A stretch of DNA of 64,000 bases from Streptococcus chenjunshii (GCF_003086355.1 NZ_CP031733.1:1612001-1676000); one strand, 5' to 3'. Numbered from the stretch's first letter, positions 1-8,474 are shown. The notes: a model not told the origin generated them from the sequence alone. Numbers and translations are program-made.

Positions 1-1
1 T

Positions 2-67
2 GGCGGCAGTCTTATTATTGTCAGCAGCCTGTTTTACTTCAGAGCTTTAAGAAAATTTACAAAATAG
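2..67 (+). CDS. C-terminal end of a membrane protein (partial)
   Basis: The window opens inside a reading frame that ends at a TAG at 65-67. The 21 visible residues are a glycine-rich hydrophobic helix (GGSLIIVSSLFYF) followed by a basic tail (RALRKFTK). This is the usual shape of the last transmembrane segment of a multi-pass transporter; an EamA/DMT-type permease would fit, but too little is visible to name it. The start lies outside the window. Confidence 0.45.
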   Translation, partial: GGSLIIVSSLFYFRALRKFTK

Positions 68-399
68 GAACTCCAGATGACAAACAATTACTTGAAAGAA
101 ATCTGGTTTTTATGCACTTTTTTCTCTCCGTACGGTTGACTGAGCCAGCACTCTACTTTATTTTATAATTAAAAGTTCAGATTTTTTCTTAAAAATTAAT
201 TTTTCATCTATTTAAGATTAGCGCATTTCCTTTCCTAAAAATCTGCGAAAAAATACAACTATATTTTTTAGTTTCTAGAAAAAAATATAGCAATTATCTA
301 ATTTTTTTATTATAATGATAATGGAAGGGTTTACTTCCTTTATTTCGTGTGCTTAAAAACAACTGCTAGGCACGCTCTAACATCTAAAGGAGAGGTTCT
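68..399 (+). promoter_or_regulatory. AT-rich upstream region of the first adhesin, with candidate -10
   Basis: This stretch of about 330 bases contains no credible gene. It is strongly AT-rich. A perfect TATAAT at 311-316 lies about 84 bases before the adhesin start and is the best candidate -10, although no good -35 is visible 16-18 bases upstream. The ribosome binding site AAAGGAGAG at about 385-393 is strong and well spaced from the ATG at 400. Confidence 0.4.
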
Positions 400-2715
400 A
401 TGAAGAAAAAAATACTTAGTTTATTAACCCCATTCCTTCTGATATTTGGAGTAACAGTTTTTGCTGAAACTGCAAGCGCTAAGGAACTGACCAATGTTAT
501 TACAGATGTCATCATTTGGGATGTTGCAAATGGCAAAGAGGCCACTCAGACCAATGGGGTTTACCAGCTTACTCAAAATAATAACTACAGGTATGCTGTA
601 AACTTTGATTTGAGTGCCTATGACGGAAATCTTAGTGATGGAGATACCTTTACTTTCACTATTCCTGCACCACTGACAGTGACAGGGACAACTTTTGATT
701 TAACTGACAAGACAACCGGCATAGCGGTCGGCGAAGCAAATGTTGTCTCAAACGGGGCAGGGTCTGGCGGCACCGCAACTATTACCTTAAAAAATCTGGC
801 TGATTACCTTAAAGAGAAAGGTGGAACAGAGATTCAAGGGGTATCCGGCACTTTTTATACTCAGTTTAAGCCGGAGGAACTGACGGAAAATACAGAAATC
901 ACCTTTTTATCAACTGAAACTAAAAACACCATCACTCATCAAATCAAAGTTTCCCCCAGCGGAGGCAGTGACTACTCTGACGTTATCGACAAAGAAAATT
1001 TTGCCAAAACCGGCGGGATTCTGTATGGTAAAAACTGGACATCCGAAGCTCTTGAAAAGAGTGGCCAGTATGTTCACGGCTGGACGGTACGGATTAATAC
1101 GCGACAGGTAGCCTATGATACCATTGAAGTAACCGATACCGTTTCAGAAGACTATTCACCAATGCAGTTTATACCTGAGACAGTCACAGTGACGGCAGGC
1201 TGGTACCGTAGCGACTTTAGTCTCATGGATCAAGAACAATTAAAACTGGGAACTGACTATACCATTGACTGGAACGAATCGCACACTCAGTTTGTTCTGA
1301 AAATCAACAATGCTTCGTCATTTATCAAAAACGGGAAACCTGCCAGCTTCCGGATTCAGTATGATACGACCGCACCGGCTGATGGCACCAAAGTGCAGAA
1401 CGCCGTTTCAGTGAAGGGCGATGACAAAGATATCACTGCTACCAGCACGAACACACAGTTGGTTTATTATAATACAGGCAACTCTCTTGTCACAACTGGT
1501 GGTACCATCCAATTGCAGACCGGTTACCGCATCACACTTTACAAGGTAGACAGCAAAACACTGGACCGTCTTCCTAATGCTCAGTTCAAAATTACACCTC
1601 CGGCAGGGGCAACCGCAGCCGAAGAAATTGTCACAACTGACCAAAATGGTGTAGCACAGTCCTCTGTCTATTCCGAAGAAGATGTAAAACTTGGCGCATT
1701 CACTATCACTGAAGTGACTGCACCAACAGGCTATGTGCTTGACTCCACCCCAATTAAGGTGACTGTCGGTTCAGAAGGCGTAATCAGAACAATCAGCAAC
1801 GAGCGTAAAACAACAACGGCAGATATTGCTGCTACTAAAAAGCTGACTGGGCGGGACTTAAAAGCAGAAGAATTTGAATTCACACTGACTAATGCTGATA
1901 CAGGTGAAGCCGTTGAAACGGTAAAAAACGATGCGGACGGCAATATCTCCTTCTCCAAGCTTACCTATGATACTGCTGGTGTTTACAACTACACCATTAC
2001 AGAAGCAAATGCTGGCCAGACCATTGACCGTGTCACTTATGATGCAGAACCTATTAAAGTCACTGTCAATGTCGAAGCCGATGAGCAAGGCGATTTGAGC
2101 GCAACGGTGACCTATGCTGACAATGATACGTCTTTTGAAAATATCTATATACCGGAAACAACAACAACAACAACAACAACTACGACCACTACAACAGCAA
2201 CAACAACTACTACTGCGCCTACAACGACCGAACCAGCAACAACGACAACATCTGCTACTACATCAGAAGCAAGTACCACAACGGAAGTAACGACAACTAC
2301 TGAACCAACAACGACAGCGGCAGCCACCACTACATCAGAGGTAAGTACCACAACAACGGATGCCGCTACAACAACGGAAAAACCAGTAACCACTACAACC
2401 GCCGAACCGGTCACTACGACTGTGACTGAAGCAAGAACGACCGTTGTAACAGAGTCAACAGAATCTACTACTACTGAAGCAAGTAGTTCTGATCCAACAT
2501 CTACTACTACAACGACTACGACCAGCACAAGCACAGCTGATCCAGCAACGACAACAGCTGATGGTAAACCAACCCCAACAACGACAGCAAATAAACCGAA
2601 GAAAAAACTTCCAAGCACTGGTGAAAGTACATCTGCGGGAGCAGTTATTCTTGGTTTCGCATTTCTGTCCATAAACGTTGTATCGATTTACTTCCGCCAA
2701 TCTCATAAGCAATAG
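400..2715 (+). CDS. LPXTG-anchored adhesin with pilin-type domains and Thr-rich stalk
   Basis: A 771-residue cell-wall-anchored surface protein. Residues 1-27 are a Sec signal peptide (MKKKILSLLTPFLLIFG...ASA). Residues ~30-355 resemble the Ig-like ligand-binding regions of Sdr/Cna-type adhesins. Residues ~380-470 form a SpaA/Cna-B domain containing ITLYKVD and FTITEVTAPTGY. Residues ~475-585 match the streptococcal pilin isopeptide (FctA/Spy0128-like) domain, with ATKKLTGRDL and YTITEANAG. A stalk made almost only of Thr, Glu, Ala and Ser follows (~587-730). Then come the sortase motif LPSTG (737-741), a hydrophobic helix and a short basic tail. Sortase A should link it to peptidoglycan, and the Cna-B/FctA-type domains suggest internal isopeptide bonds. 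The gene is monocistronic, with a promoter-like sequence upstream and a strong terminator downstream. The ligand is unknown. Confidence 0.9.
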   Translation: MKKKILSLLTPFLLIFGVTVFAETASAKELTNVITDVIIWDVANGKEATQTNGVYQLTQNNNYRYAVNFDLSAYDGNLSDGDTFTFTIPAPLTVTGTTFDLTDKTTGIAVGEANVVSNGAGSGGTATITLKNLADYLKEKGGTEIQGVSGTFYTQFKPEELTENTEITFLSTETKNTITHQIKVSPSGGSDYSDVIDKENFAKTGGILYGKNWTSEALEKSGQYVHGWTVRINTRQVAYDTIEVTDTVSEDYSPMQFIPETVTVTAGWYRSDFSLMDQEQLKLGTDYTIDWNESHTQFVLKINNASSFIKNGKPASFRIQYDTTAPADGTKVQNAVSVKGDDKDITATSTNTQLVYYNTGNSLVTTGGTIQLQTGYRITLYKVDSKTLDRLPNAQFKITPPAGATAAEEIVTTDQNGVAQSSVYSEEDVKLGAFTITEVTAPTGYVLDSTPIKVTVGSEGVIRTISNERKTTTADIAATKKLTGRDLKAEEFEFTLTNADTGEAVETVKNDADGNISFSKLTYDTAGVYNYTITEANAGQTIDRVTYDAEPIKVTVNVEADEQGDLSATVTYADNDTSFENIYIPETTTTTTTTTTTTTATTTTTAPTTTEPATTTTSATTSEASTTTEVTTTTEPTTTAAATTTSEVSTTTTDAATTTEKPVTTTTAEPVTTTVTEARTTVVTESTESTTTEASSSDPTSTTTTTTTSTSTADPATTTADGKPTPTTTANKPKKKLPSTGESTSAGAVILGFAFLSINVVSIYFRQSHKQ
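2156..2585 (+). repeat. ACN triplet-rich Thr stalk region
   Basis: The stalk is encoded by long runs of ACA/ACG/ACT codons, including an almost pure ACA run at about 2158-2200. Low-complexity triplet arrays of this kind can change length by slippage, in frame. The complementary strand therefore shows a long Val-rich open frame that is only a shadow. Confidence 0.75.
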
Positions 2716-2758
2716 AATTTTTGCTAGAACAACTGGACAAACTGGTTGTTTACCCGTC

Positions 2759-2809
2759 GTATCAAAAAAGACAGGTTTCCTCTTACCGGGGACCTGTCTT
2801 TTTTGATAC
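2759..2809 (+). terminator. Rho-independent terminator after the first adhesin
   Basis: An 18-bp perfect inverted repeat (2759-2776 with 2792-2809) has AAAAAAGACAGGT on the left and ACCTGTCTTTTTT on the right. The A and T tracts inside the arms make it usable in both directions. It lies about 45 bases after the adhesin stop codon. Confidence 0.85.
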
Positions 2810-3298
2810 AGCAAACACACCCTCATCATATCAAGTATGCTTGCTGACTATTCAGAAGACCCATTTTTGTCATCATTTTACTATAAAATGAAGTCTATTA
2901 TTGCCTGTGCACACAAACTGATCTGAGCTATTTATAAACTACTTCAAACTCATCAGCCTCATAAGAACAACGTTTGAGAATATTATAATAAGGAAATGAA
3001 GGGAACTCTCTATCATGTACAAGTATAAAAAAAGGTAGGAAGCGATGCAAAACTTGTTCAGAAAAAGGGGGATAAGGGGGAGCAGAGATTACCTGCAATA
3101 TTACAGATATAGCAGCAAGGTGAGATTGGATTGAACTTAAAGGTGTGTTTGAAAATTAAGATTTATGGTGTGTCCCACAGTTATCAGAGATCAATACAAA
3201 ACGCATTAAAAATCAAAGGTTTTATTCAGTTCATTAGATCAAAGAATAGCACTAAAGTTAGTTAATGTTGTTTTTTTAACATATTTAAACAAAATACA

Positions 3299-3328
3299 TT
3301 GACATAATGTTTGATTTTGAGATATAAT
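3299..3328 (+). promoter_or_regulatory. Promoter of the collagen-like protein gene
   Basis: TTGACA at 3299-3304 and TATAAT at 3323-3328 are separated by 18 bases, a near-consensus sigma-A promoter. The start codon is 55 bases downstream, behind AAAGGAG. The rest of the 670-base gap from 2716 holds the adhesin terminator and no recognisable gene. A 29-codon frame at 3045-3134 has an AGGAAG upstream but is otherwise unsupported. Confidence 0.8.
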
Positions 3329-3383
3329 AAAAAATGAAAAACAATAAAAACGGTTTTCGAACAAAAATTAAAGGAGTTTAAAA

Positions 3384-4832
3384 ATGATTAAAAAAATAAT
3401 AACGATCTTCTTTTTAATGAGTGCTTTTGCTTATGGGGCTTTCACAGTTGAAGCTGCAGAAATTGAAGGCCATATTGCACATTATCCCAATGAGACGGCT
3501 CGAAATTTTGTTACCGGAATTGATGGAAAAGGATACGGAACACAAGTATCATGGGTATCTTCAGCATATTTTGATGGTGTCAATGTAACAGTAGAAGATG
3601 GGTCAGGACAAGTGATTTATAGCGGTTTGTCAGGAAATAGTGGTAAGGGAGCATTCAAGGTCCCCGATCTTCCTGTCGGTACCTATACAGTAACTTTATC
3701 AGATGATAAAGTGCTTCCTCTCCCCTTTAGTAGAGAGCAATTGGAAAATCCGAATACTCCTCTTGTATTACAAGATAAAATGACAGCCACTGTTGAGATT
3801 ACTGAAGATACAGAGCTGAAAAGATTGTACTGGATCATGGTCAGTAAATCAAAACAGGTCATGAGTTACTCTCTCCACGGAGAGTTTCCAAATGGTTCTC
3901 AAGGAGTTGATCAAAATGGAGCAGCTGTATCTTATCGTGTCTGGTATAAAGGAGGAGATTGGCCAAGTTCGTTTACAAGTGCGAACAACCGACAATTTAT
4001 TTCATTCCCTGGGGTGCTAGTAAATGATACATTAGGGATGTATGCTGGCTATTCAACTATCCCAACTCTCTCTGCTGAAGAACAAGCTTATGGCTGGACT
4101 TTTCAAGGCTGGCGTGTCAATGGCAGTGACAACATTTACACATTAGAAGAGATTGCACGTCTCACTATTACTGAGGATATACAGTTAGAAGCAGTCTGGA
4201 CCGCACCGAACCATAACGTTACTTTTATGACAGACATTGAAAAAGGGGATATTGCAGGACAATCAAGTGTGAATTATAAGATTGAAGGAAATAGTAGCAC
4301 AGTTTCTGATGCTACAGCAAATACACTACCTGAGGTTAGTGCCAAAGAAGGCTATACTTTTTTAGGATGGTACATTGATAATTCGACTAATCTTGTTAAT
4401 GATAGTGATATCTTAGCAACTAATGTTCAGAAGGATTTGGTTTACTACGCAAAATATAAGAAAAACACACCCGAATCCAAGGGGGAAAAAGGGGATACTG
4501 GTGAACCCGGACCCAAGGGAGATAAAGGTGAAAAGGGTGATACTGGTGAACCTGGATCAAAGGGAGATAAAGGTGAAAAGGGTGACACTGGTGAACCTGG
4601 ATCAAAGGGAGATAAAGGTGAAAAGGGTGATGCTGGTGCGCTTGAATCCAAAGAGACTACACCTAGAACTCTGGGTGGTGCTACTGTTAATTCAGGAAAT
4701 TCAGGAAATCAAGTTGCTAAAAATATATTACCGAATACAGGTGATAATGGGGTGCCAGTGCTTAGTATATTAGGAATGATATCTATCATCACTGCTATTT
4801 CTCTCTTTAGAATAGGTAAATCCAAGAAATAA
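3384..4832 (+). CDS. LPXTG-anchored surface protein with collagen-like G-X-Y stalk
   Basis: A 482-residue surface protein with a signal peptide (residues 1-25, ending VEAAE). An N-terminal region of ~30-230 is unrecognised. Two InlB/Listeria-Bacteroides-type beta-repeat segments lie at ~235-355, each ending in the aromatic signatures WTFQGWRVNG and YTFLGWYID. Residues ~367-420 are 18 consecutive G-X-Y triplets rich in GEK, GDT, GEP, GSK and GDK, a streptococcal collagen-like region. A short linker leads to the sortase motif LPNTG, a membrane helix and a KSKK tail. The G-X-Y block should form a short triple helix displaying the N-terminal head as a trimer. The charged GEK/GDK triplets are typical of bacterial collagens stabilised without hydroxyproline. 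It has its own promoter and terminator. Ligand unknown. Confidence 0.88.
   Translation: MIKKIITIFFLMSAFAYGAFTVEAAEIEGHIAHYPNETARNFVTGIDGKGYGTQVSWVSSAYFDGVNVTVEDGSGQVIYSGLSGNSGKGAFKVPDLPVGTYTVTLSDDKVLPLPFSREQLENPNTPLVLQDKMTATVEITEDTELKRLYWIMVSKSKQVMSYSLHGEFPNGSQGVDQNGAAVSYRVWYKGGDWPSSFTSANNRQFISFPGVLVNDTLGMYAGYSTIPTLSAEEQAYGWTFQGWRVNGSDNIYTLEEIARLTITEDIQLEAVWTAPNHNVTFMTDIEKGDIAGQSSVNYKIEGNSSTVSDATANTLPEVSAKEGYTFLGWYIDNSTNLVNDSDILATNVQKDLVYYAKYKKNTPESKGEKGDTGEPGPKGDKGEKGDTGEPGSKGDKGEKGDTGEPGSKGDKGEKGDAGALESKETTPRTLGGATVNSGNSGNQVAKNILPNTGDNGVPVLSILGMISIITAISLFRIGKSKK
4482..4643 (+). repeat. 45-bp tandem repeat encoding 15-residue collagen-like unit
   Basis: The 18 G-X-Y triplets are built from a 45-bp unit (15 residues, GEKGDTGEPGSKGDK), present as three near-identical copies plus a partial fourth. 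The high nucleotide identity between copies suggests recent duplication and possible length variation between strains in steps of 15 residues. Confidence 0.85.
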
Positions 4833-4857
4833 TTATTATCCCCATATAACATACTTT

Positions 4858-4910
4858 CCTTATAACTTCTAGCGAAACAAGATATTTCACTAGAAGTTAT
4901 AAGGTTTTTT
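4858..4910 (+). terminator. Terminator of the collagen-like protein gene
   Basis: A perfect 15-bp inverted repeat (4858-4872 and 4890-4904) is followed by TTTTTT at 4905-4910. It lies 26 bases after the stop codon. The remaining bases to 5125 show no gene. Confidence 0.9.
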
Positions 4911-5125
4911 GTATCCCCCTAAAAAGTTCAAAGTCAGCAAAGGAGACGTTAGAGATTAGCATCTTTTCACCACCTCCACCATAACTACCTAAACTTCCAA
5001 ATGAGCTAATCACACGGCAGCAAGGCATTGGCTCCTTTGGCATTTTCAGCAGCCCTTACTTTGTGTTCATCTCCTCAACTTTAAAGCTAGGTTTTTAAGC
5101 TGAACACAGCCCTTTTTAAAATACA

Positions 5126-5154
5126 TAAAAAAAGATGGCTCGAATCTGCCATCT
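5126..5154 (-). terminator. Terminator of rodA
   Basis: On the minus strand AGATGGC (5154-5148) pairs with GCCATCT (5139-5133) across an 8-base loop and is followed by a run of seven T. It begins 7 bases after the rodA stop codon. Confidence 0.85.
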
Positions 5155-5160
5155 AAATGT

Positions 5161-6369
5161 TCAGCGTCGGCTCCTCAGAAATTTTTCTGTAATTTCTTTT
5201 TGGATATTTAAATTGTTCTGATAGCCCATAGACAGAACCAGACCTACTCCGATAAGATTAGTAATAAGAGCGCTCCCGCCCTGAGAAATAAAGGGCAGAG
5301 GAATACCGGTGAGCGGCAAGAGACCGATAGCCGCTCCAATATTTTCAAGAATATGAAATAAAATCATCATAATAAAGCCGGTTGAGATATAAACATAAAA
5401 ACGATTATTTGAAGCAAATGTTACACGAATCATGCGGTAAATTAAAAGCAGATATAAGCCTAAAACTACAGCGCTTCCTATAAAGCCAAAATCCTCGGCA
5501 ATGACTGTAAAAATCATATCGCTTTCACGAACCGGAACCGATAGCGCAACATTGCCAAAACCCCGTCCGAACAAGCCGCCAATACCAATCGAAACCATGC
5601 TTTGCGTTTGCTGATAGGCGATCGTTTTTGAAAAACTAAACGGATCCAGCCAAGCAGATATACGGTTAATCTGATAAGTATCCATCCCCATATTAAAAAG
5701 AAACTCTTTGCCGTTAGGAATGATAAAAATGATAATAAAAATAAGAAAACAAAGGGCGATAAAGAGAATAACCGGCAGAATCAGCCACCAAGAGATGCCA
5801 GCAATTAAAATCATCCCTGCCAGTATCGCAACGAAGACCATGGCTGTCCCCAAGTCTTTCTGCAAAGCTAAGAAAAGCATAACCGGCAGAGTAATCAAAG
5901 CATAGGTACCAATCAGCCTTAAATCCTGTTTAAAGGTTAATTCCTGATACTTTTGATGAAACCATATGGTTGAACGGGCCAGCATCAGGATATAGGATAT
6001 TTTCATAAATTCTGATGGCTGGAATAATGTGACTGAACCGACAGTCACCCAATTCTTAGATCCCGTTGCTTCCACCAGGGTCGGACTATAGAAAATCAAG
6101 GGTAGAACCATCAAAAACAGCCCTAAAATATAAAGATAAGGGGTAATTTTCCAGAGCAGCTCCGTGCTAAAAAGCATAACAATAAAGGCAATAATGCAGC
6201 CACAAAGCATCCAGACTACCTGCTGGGTCATAACCACCATAACATTATTAGGATAGTCATGCAGCGTTGCAATATAAACTGCAGCTAAACCGATAAGCAA
6301 GAGAAAAAAAACGGGTAACACAACTGAGTAGTCAATACGGCTGTCTATGGAATTTCTTTTACGTGCCAT
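5161..6369 (-). CDS. rodA: SEDS-family peptidoglycan glycosyltransferase RodA
   Basis: A 402-residue polytopic membrane protein of the FtsW/RodA/SpoVE family, which polymerises lipid II into glycan strands with a cognate class B PBP. In ovococci RodA drives peripheral elongation. About ten hydrophobic segments are visible. The family signatures TLFQPSEFMKISYIL, YQ...S.IGIGGLFGRGFG, RESDMIFTVIAEDFGFIG (with the conserved acidic residue of the large extracellular loop) and the C-terminal GIPLPFISQGGSA are intact. Length and sequence match streptococcal RodA rather than FtsW. The ATG at 6369 has a good AAAAGGAAA ribosome binding site. The gene has its own promoter and terminator. Confidence 0.93.
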   Translation of the reverse strand: MARKRNSIDSRIDYSVVLPVFFLLLIGLAAVYIATLHDYPNNVMVVMTQQVVWMLCGCIIAFIVMLFSTELLWKITPYLYILGLFLMVLPLIFYSPTLVEATGSKNWVTVGSVTLFQPSEFMKISYILMLARSTIWFHQKYQELTFKQDLRLIGTYALITLPVMLFLALQKDLGTAMVFVAILAGMILIAGISWWLILPVILFIALCFLIFIIIFIIPNGKEFLFNMGMDTYQINRISAWLDPFSFSKTIAYQQTQSMVSIGIGGLFGRGFGNVALSVPVRESDMIFTVIAEDFGFIGSAVVLGLYLLLIYRMIRVTFASNNRFYVYISTGFIMMILFHILENIGAAIGLLPLTGIPLPFISQGGSALITNLIGVGLVLSMGYQNNLNIQKEITEKFLRSRR

Positions 6370-6404
6370 GATATTTCCTTTTACGTTTTTCTGATAACGC
6401 TCCT

Positions 6405-6410
6405 ATTATA
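6405..6410 (-). promoter_or_regulatory. Extended -10 promoter of rodA
   Basis: On the minus strand TGGTATAAT forms an extended -10 element about 36 bases before the rodA start codon. The -35 region is weak, which is common for extended -10 promoters in streptococci. Confidence 0.6.
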
Positions 6411-6672
6411 CCATTTTTCTTAAAAGTTTGGCAGACTAGGTATCAATAAATCACATCCGGCAGTTCAAATAACCAGAAATAGTCTCCCATCAAAACAAAA
6501 GACGACTCACAGGCAGCCGTTTATCTTTTGTTTTTTTGAATAAAAGCAGACTCTGACTGCAAAGTAAGACAGTCAGAGCCAACTGAGAGTATCCGTTTTC
6601 TGTTCAGACAGGATTATAGCCAACAGCTTTTGTCTTATTTCAAAACGGAGTTTTTCTTAGATTTGCACCAGA

Positions 6673-6744
6673 TACCCCCTGCCGGAATCGAACCAGCAAC
6701 TACTCCTTAGGAGGGAGTTGTTATATCCATTTAACTAAGGGGAC
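6673..6744 (-). tRNA. tRNA-Arg (anticodon CCU)
   Basis: A 72-base cloverleaf on the minus strand. The acceptor 5' arm is GTCCCCT. The anticodon stem ACTCC/GGAGT encloses the loop CTCCTAA, giving anticodon CCU, which reads AGG. The T arm is GCTGG-TTCGATT-CCGGC. The acceptor 3' arm is AGGGGGT with discriminator A, so positions 1-72 and 2-71 are G-U/U-G wobble pairs instead of the usual Watson-Crick closure. CCA is not encoded. The surrounding 6411-6868 region holds nothing else I recognise. Confidence 0.9.
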
Positions 6745-6868
6745 AAACCTCTAACTATTATACCCTAGACTAAAAATGAATGCAACTCTAAGAAGATAAT
6801 TGAGACAACTAAAACGTGAGTCTATTCCTTTCCCAAAATCAAGTAAACACCTTGCCGCTCTTCCATTA

Positions 6869-7101
6869 CAACATCTACTATCGCTCAAGAAATGCTAGAA
6901 GAAGGATTCACCTTAGAAGCTTCTGTAAAAAGTTGAAGAACGTCTGTCAACTCTGAATGATATCTTCAAAAACTTATCTAATTATTTAGAAGATAAGCCG
7001 TCAAATTCTGAAGAGAAACAAACAGTCTGACAGACTATTCAAAACATAGATAAAACTTATTTTAATAACTCTGGAATGATAGATAAGCTTTACTACTTTT
7101 A
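6869..7101 (+). pseudogene. Decayed coding remnant, unknown function
   Basis: Protein-like sequence is interrupted in every frame. A segment reading TSTIAQEMLEEGFTLEAS runs into a stop. After a +1 shift, VEERLSTLNDIFKNLSNYLE continues to another stop at about 7030. In the same frame QTIQNIDKTYFNNSG then runs to a final stop at 7099-7101. Codon composition and amphipathic character look like a former small helical protein. I cannot assign a family. Confidence 0.4.
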
Positions 7102-7149
7102 GAATTGCTGATAGCACAGCATTCTAAAATTTTATCTTGCAAATAAAAA

Positions 7150-7179
7150 AGTTGAAGAAAATAGTTATTTTCTTCAACT
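7150..7179 (-). terminator. Terminator of rplS
   Basis: Near-perfect inverted repeat AGTTGAAGAAAATA / TATTTTCTTCAACT with a T-run on the minus-strand side, 24 bases after the rplS stop codon. Confidence 0.85.
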
Positions 7180-7202
7180 CAAACAGCTCAGTGAACTGTT
7201 TC

Positions 7203-7550
7203 TTATTTACGGATTTCCTTGATACGCGCTGCTTTACCTTGCAATGCACGCAGGTAGTACAGTTTTGCCCGGCGAACACGCCCGCGACGAGTCACTTCGA
7301 TTTTTTCAACACGCGGTGTGTGAAGGGGGAAAGTACGTTCAACACCGATACCGCTTGAAATTTTGCGAACAGTATACATTTCTGAAATACCTTGCCCTTT
7401 ACGGGAAATAACAACACCTTCAAAAATTTGGACACGCTCACGGTTTCCCTCAACAACCTTAGCATGGACACGAACAGTATCACCAGCACGGAATTTGGGA
7501 ATATCAGTACGAAGCTGACCTTCAGTAACACTTTGAATTAATGGATTCAT
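7203..7550 (-). CDS. rplS: 50S ribosomal protein L19
   Basis: A 115-residue protein of full family length. It starts [18 protein letters not shown] and contains the L19 signature [16 protein letters not shown], followed by the conserved [12 protein letters not shown] and a basic C-terminus. L19 sits at the 30S-50S interface. The gene is monocistronic, with its own promoter and terminator. The ribosome binding site GGAGAA precedes the ATG at 7550. Confidence 0.98.
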   Translation of the reverse strand: MNPLIQSVTEGQLRTDIPKFRAGDTVRVHAKVVEGNRERVQIFEGVVISRKGQGISEMYTVRKISSGIGVERTFPLHTPRVEKIEVTRRGRVRRAKLYYLRALQGKAARIKEIRK

Positions 7551-7665
7551 TTGATTCTCCTTCTTTGCTAATCATAAGAGCATCAGTCCCAGCGGATTAA
7601 CTGTTTTTTGTGCTTCCATTATAATGCACAACCATTATTTTAACAGAAATACATACAGCTGTCTA
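7551..7665 (-). promoter_or_regulatory. rplS promoter and leader
   Basis: On the minus strand TAGACA (7665-7660) and TAAAAT (7642-7637) are 17 bases apart, a good sigma-A promoter. The ~80-base leader that follows contains AATCCGCTGGGACTGATGC. Low-GC Gram-positives often carry a short autoregulatory L19 leader here. I see the leader length but cannot verify the fold. Confidence 0.5.
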
Positions 7666-7762
7666 GTCTTACCTCAAGAAAAAATGCTGTTTTCACCTGA
7701 CATGGTAAAACTCGATTAAAGCAACTCCGTTTCAAACGCTATGAGCACCTGTCCCCCCTGCC

Positions 7763-8092
7763 TCAAACAGACATACCGACATACACCATAAGAAGTCCCA
7801 AACAATAGGTTAAACTATAATAAGCAAGTGCGTGTATCCGTTTAGCAAAAAAGACAGCAAATTCATAGTTCAAAGCCGAGTAGGCTCCTAGCCCTCCTAA
7901 AAAACCAGCAGATAGAATAAGGTAGGAGATTTCATCAGTAATATTCTGAGAAAAATAGCCCATTAAAAAGGAGGCTAAGAGATTACTAAGCAGAGTTCCC
8001 CAAGGAAAATTATCACGATTAACAGACAACAGAGCATAGCGAAGGAGCGCCCCTGCACCGCAGGCAAAACCAATTCCTAAAATGTTAAGCAT
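7763..8092 (-). CDS. crcB: Fluoride channel subunit, Fluc/CrcB (second, divergent copy)
   Basis: A 109-residue four-helix membrane protein of the Fluc/CrcB family, which exports cytosolic F-. I place the start at the ATG at 8092 (MLNILGIGFACGAGALLRYAL). It is preceded by AGAGGAC and lies one base after the stop of the upstream crcB; a longer frame would run back through that gene. The TM2 motif is GTLLSNLLASFLMG. The usual GGxTTFS segment of TM3 is replaced by GGLGAYSALNYEF, so this copy has lost the Thr-Thr-Phe-Ser track. It probably works only as a heterodimer with the adjacent CrcB, as in other Gram-positive paired Fluc genes. Confidence 0.88.
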   Translation of the reverse strand: MLNILGIGFACGAGALLRYALLSVNRDNFPWGTLLSNLLASFLMGYFSQNITDEISYLILSAGFLGGLGAYSALNYEFAVFFAKRIHALAYYSLTYCLGLLMVYVGMSV

Positions 8093-8093
8093 A

Positions 8094-8474
8094 TCATGTC
8101 CTCTTCTTTTTCTCTGCAAAATAGACACCTGCCAGTACAACAATAATACCGCCGCAAAAATATAATAAAAGATCAAAAATAAACGTTGCCTTATCTCCGG
8201 TCCGCAGCCCCTCAAGCATAGCCAAAACCGGACTGGCAAAGGTTGTCAAGCTGCCGATTAAACCAACGCCAAGAGCTGTTAATACTGTTTTTGCTACCTT
8301 TTTTCCTCCAGCGAGCACTCCCTTGACAAAAAAAGCCAGTACAAAGGTCCCGAAAAAATTGGCAAACACCGTTCCCCAATCAGAAGGAAACCAGCAGCTC
8401 AAAAGGTAGCGCATAATACCGGCAGCAAAAGCAAAAATGAAGATGAGGAAAACTGTCAGTAATTTTCTTTTCAT
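8094..8474 (-). CDS. crcB: Fluoride channel subunit, Fluc/CrcB
   Basis: A 126-residue four-helix Fluc/CrcB protein. TM2 has GTVFANFFGTFVLAFF (the conserved Asn-containing segment) and TM3 has GLIGSLTTFASPVLAM, retaining TTF of the TTFS ion-path motif. It overlaps the chorismate mutase gene by ATGA and is followed after one base by the second crcB, so the two subunits are translationally coupled. I see no fluoride riboswitch upstream. Confidence 0.92.
   Translation of the reverse strand: MKRKLLTVFLIFIFAFAAGIMRYLLSCWFPSDWGTVFANFFGTFVLAFFVKGVLAGGKKVAKTVLTALGVGLIGSLTTFASPVLAMLEGLRTGDKATFIFDLLLYFCGGIIVVLAGVYFAEKKKRT

Noticed and set aside
2145..2672. 175-codon Val-rich minus-strand frame
   Set aside because: It is the complement of the ACN-rich Thr stalk, which is naturally free of stops on the other strand; no ribosome binding site or family resemblance.
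4482..4643. CRISPR-like direct repeats
   Set aside because: The 45-bp repeats are contiguous, in frame and encode G-X-Y triplets; there are no spacers and no cas genes.
4420..4773. Pro-rich and Lys-rich frames over the collagen-like repeat
   Set aside because: Shadows of the G-X-Y repeat in other frames.
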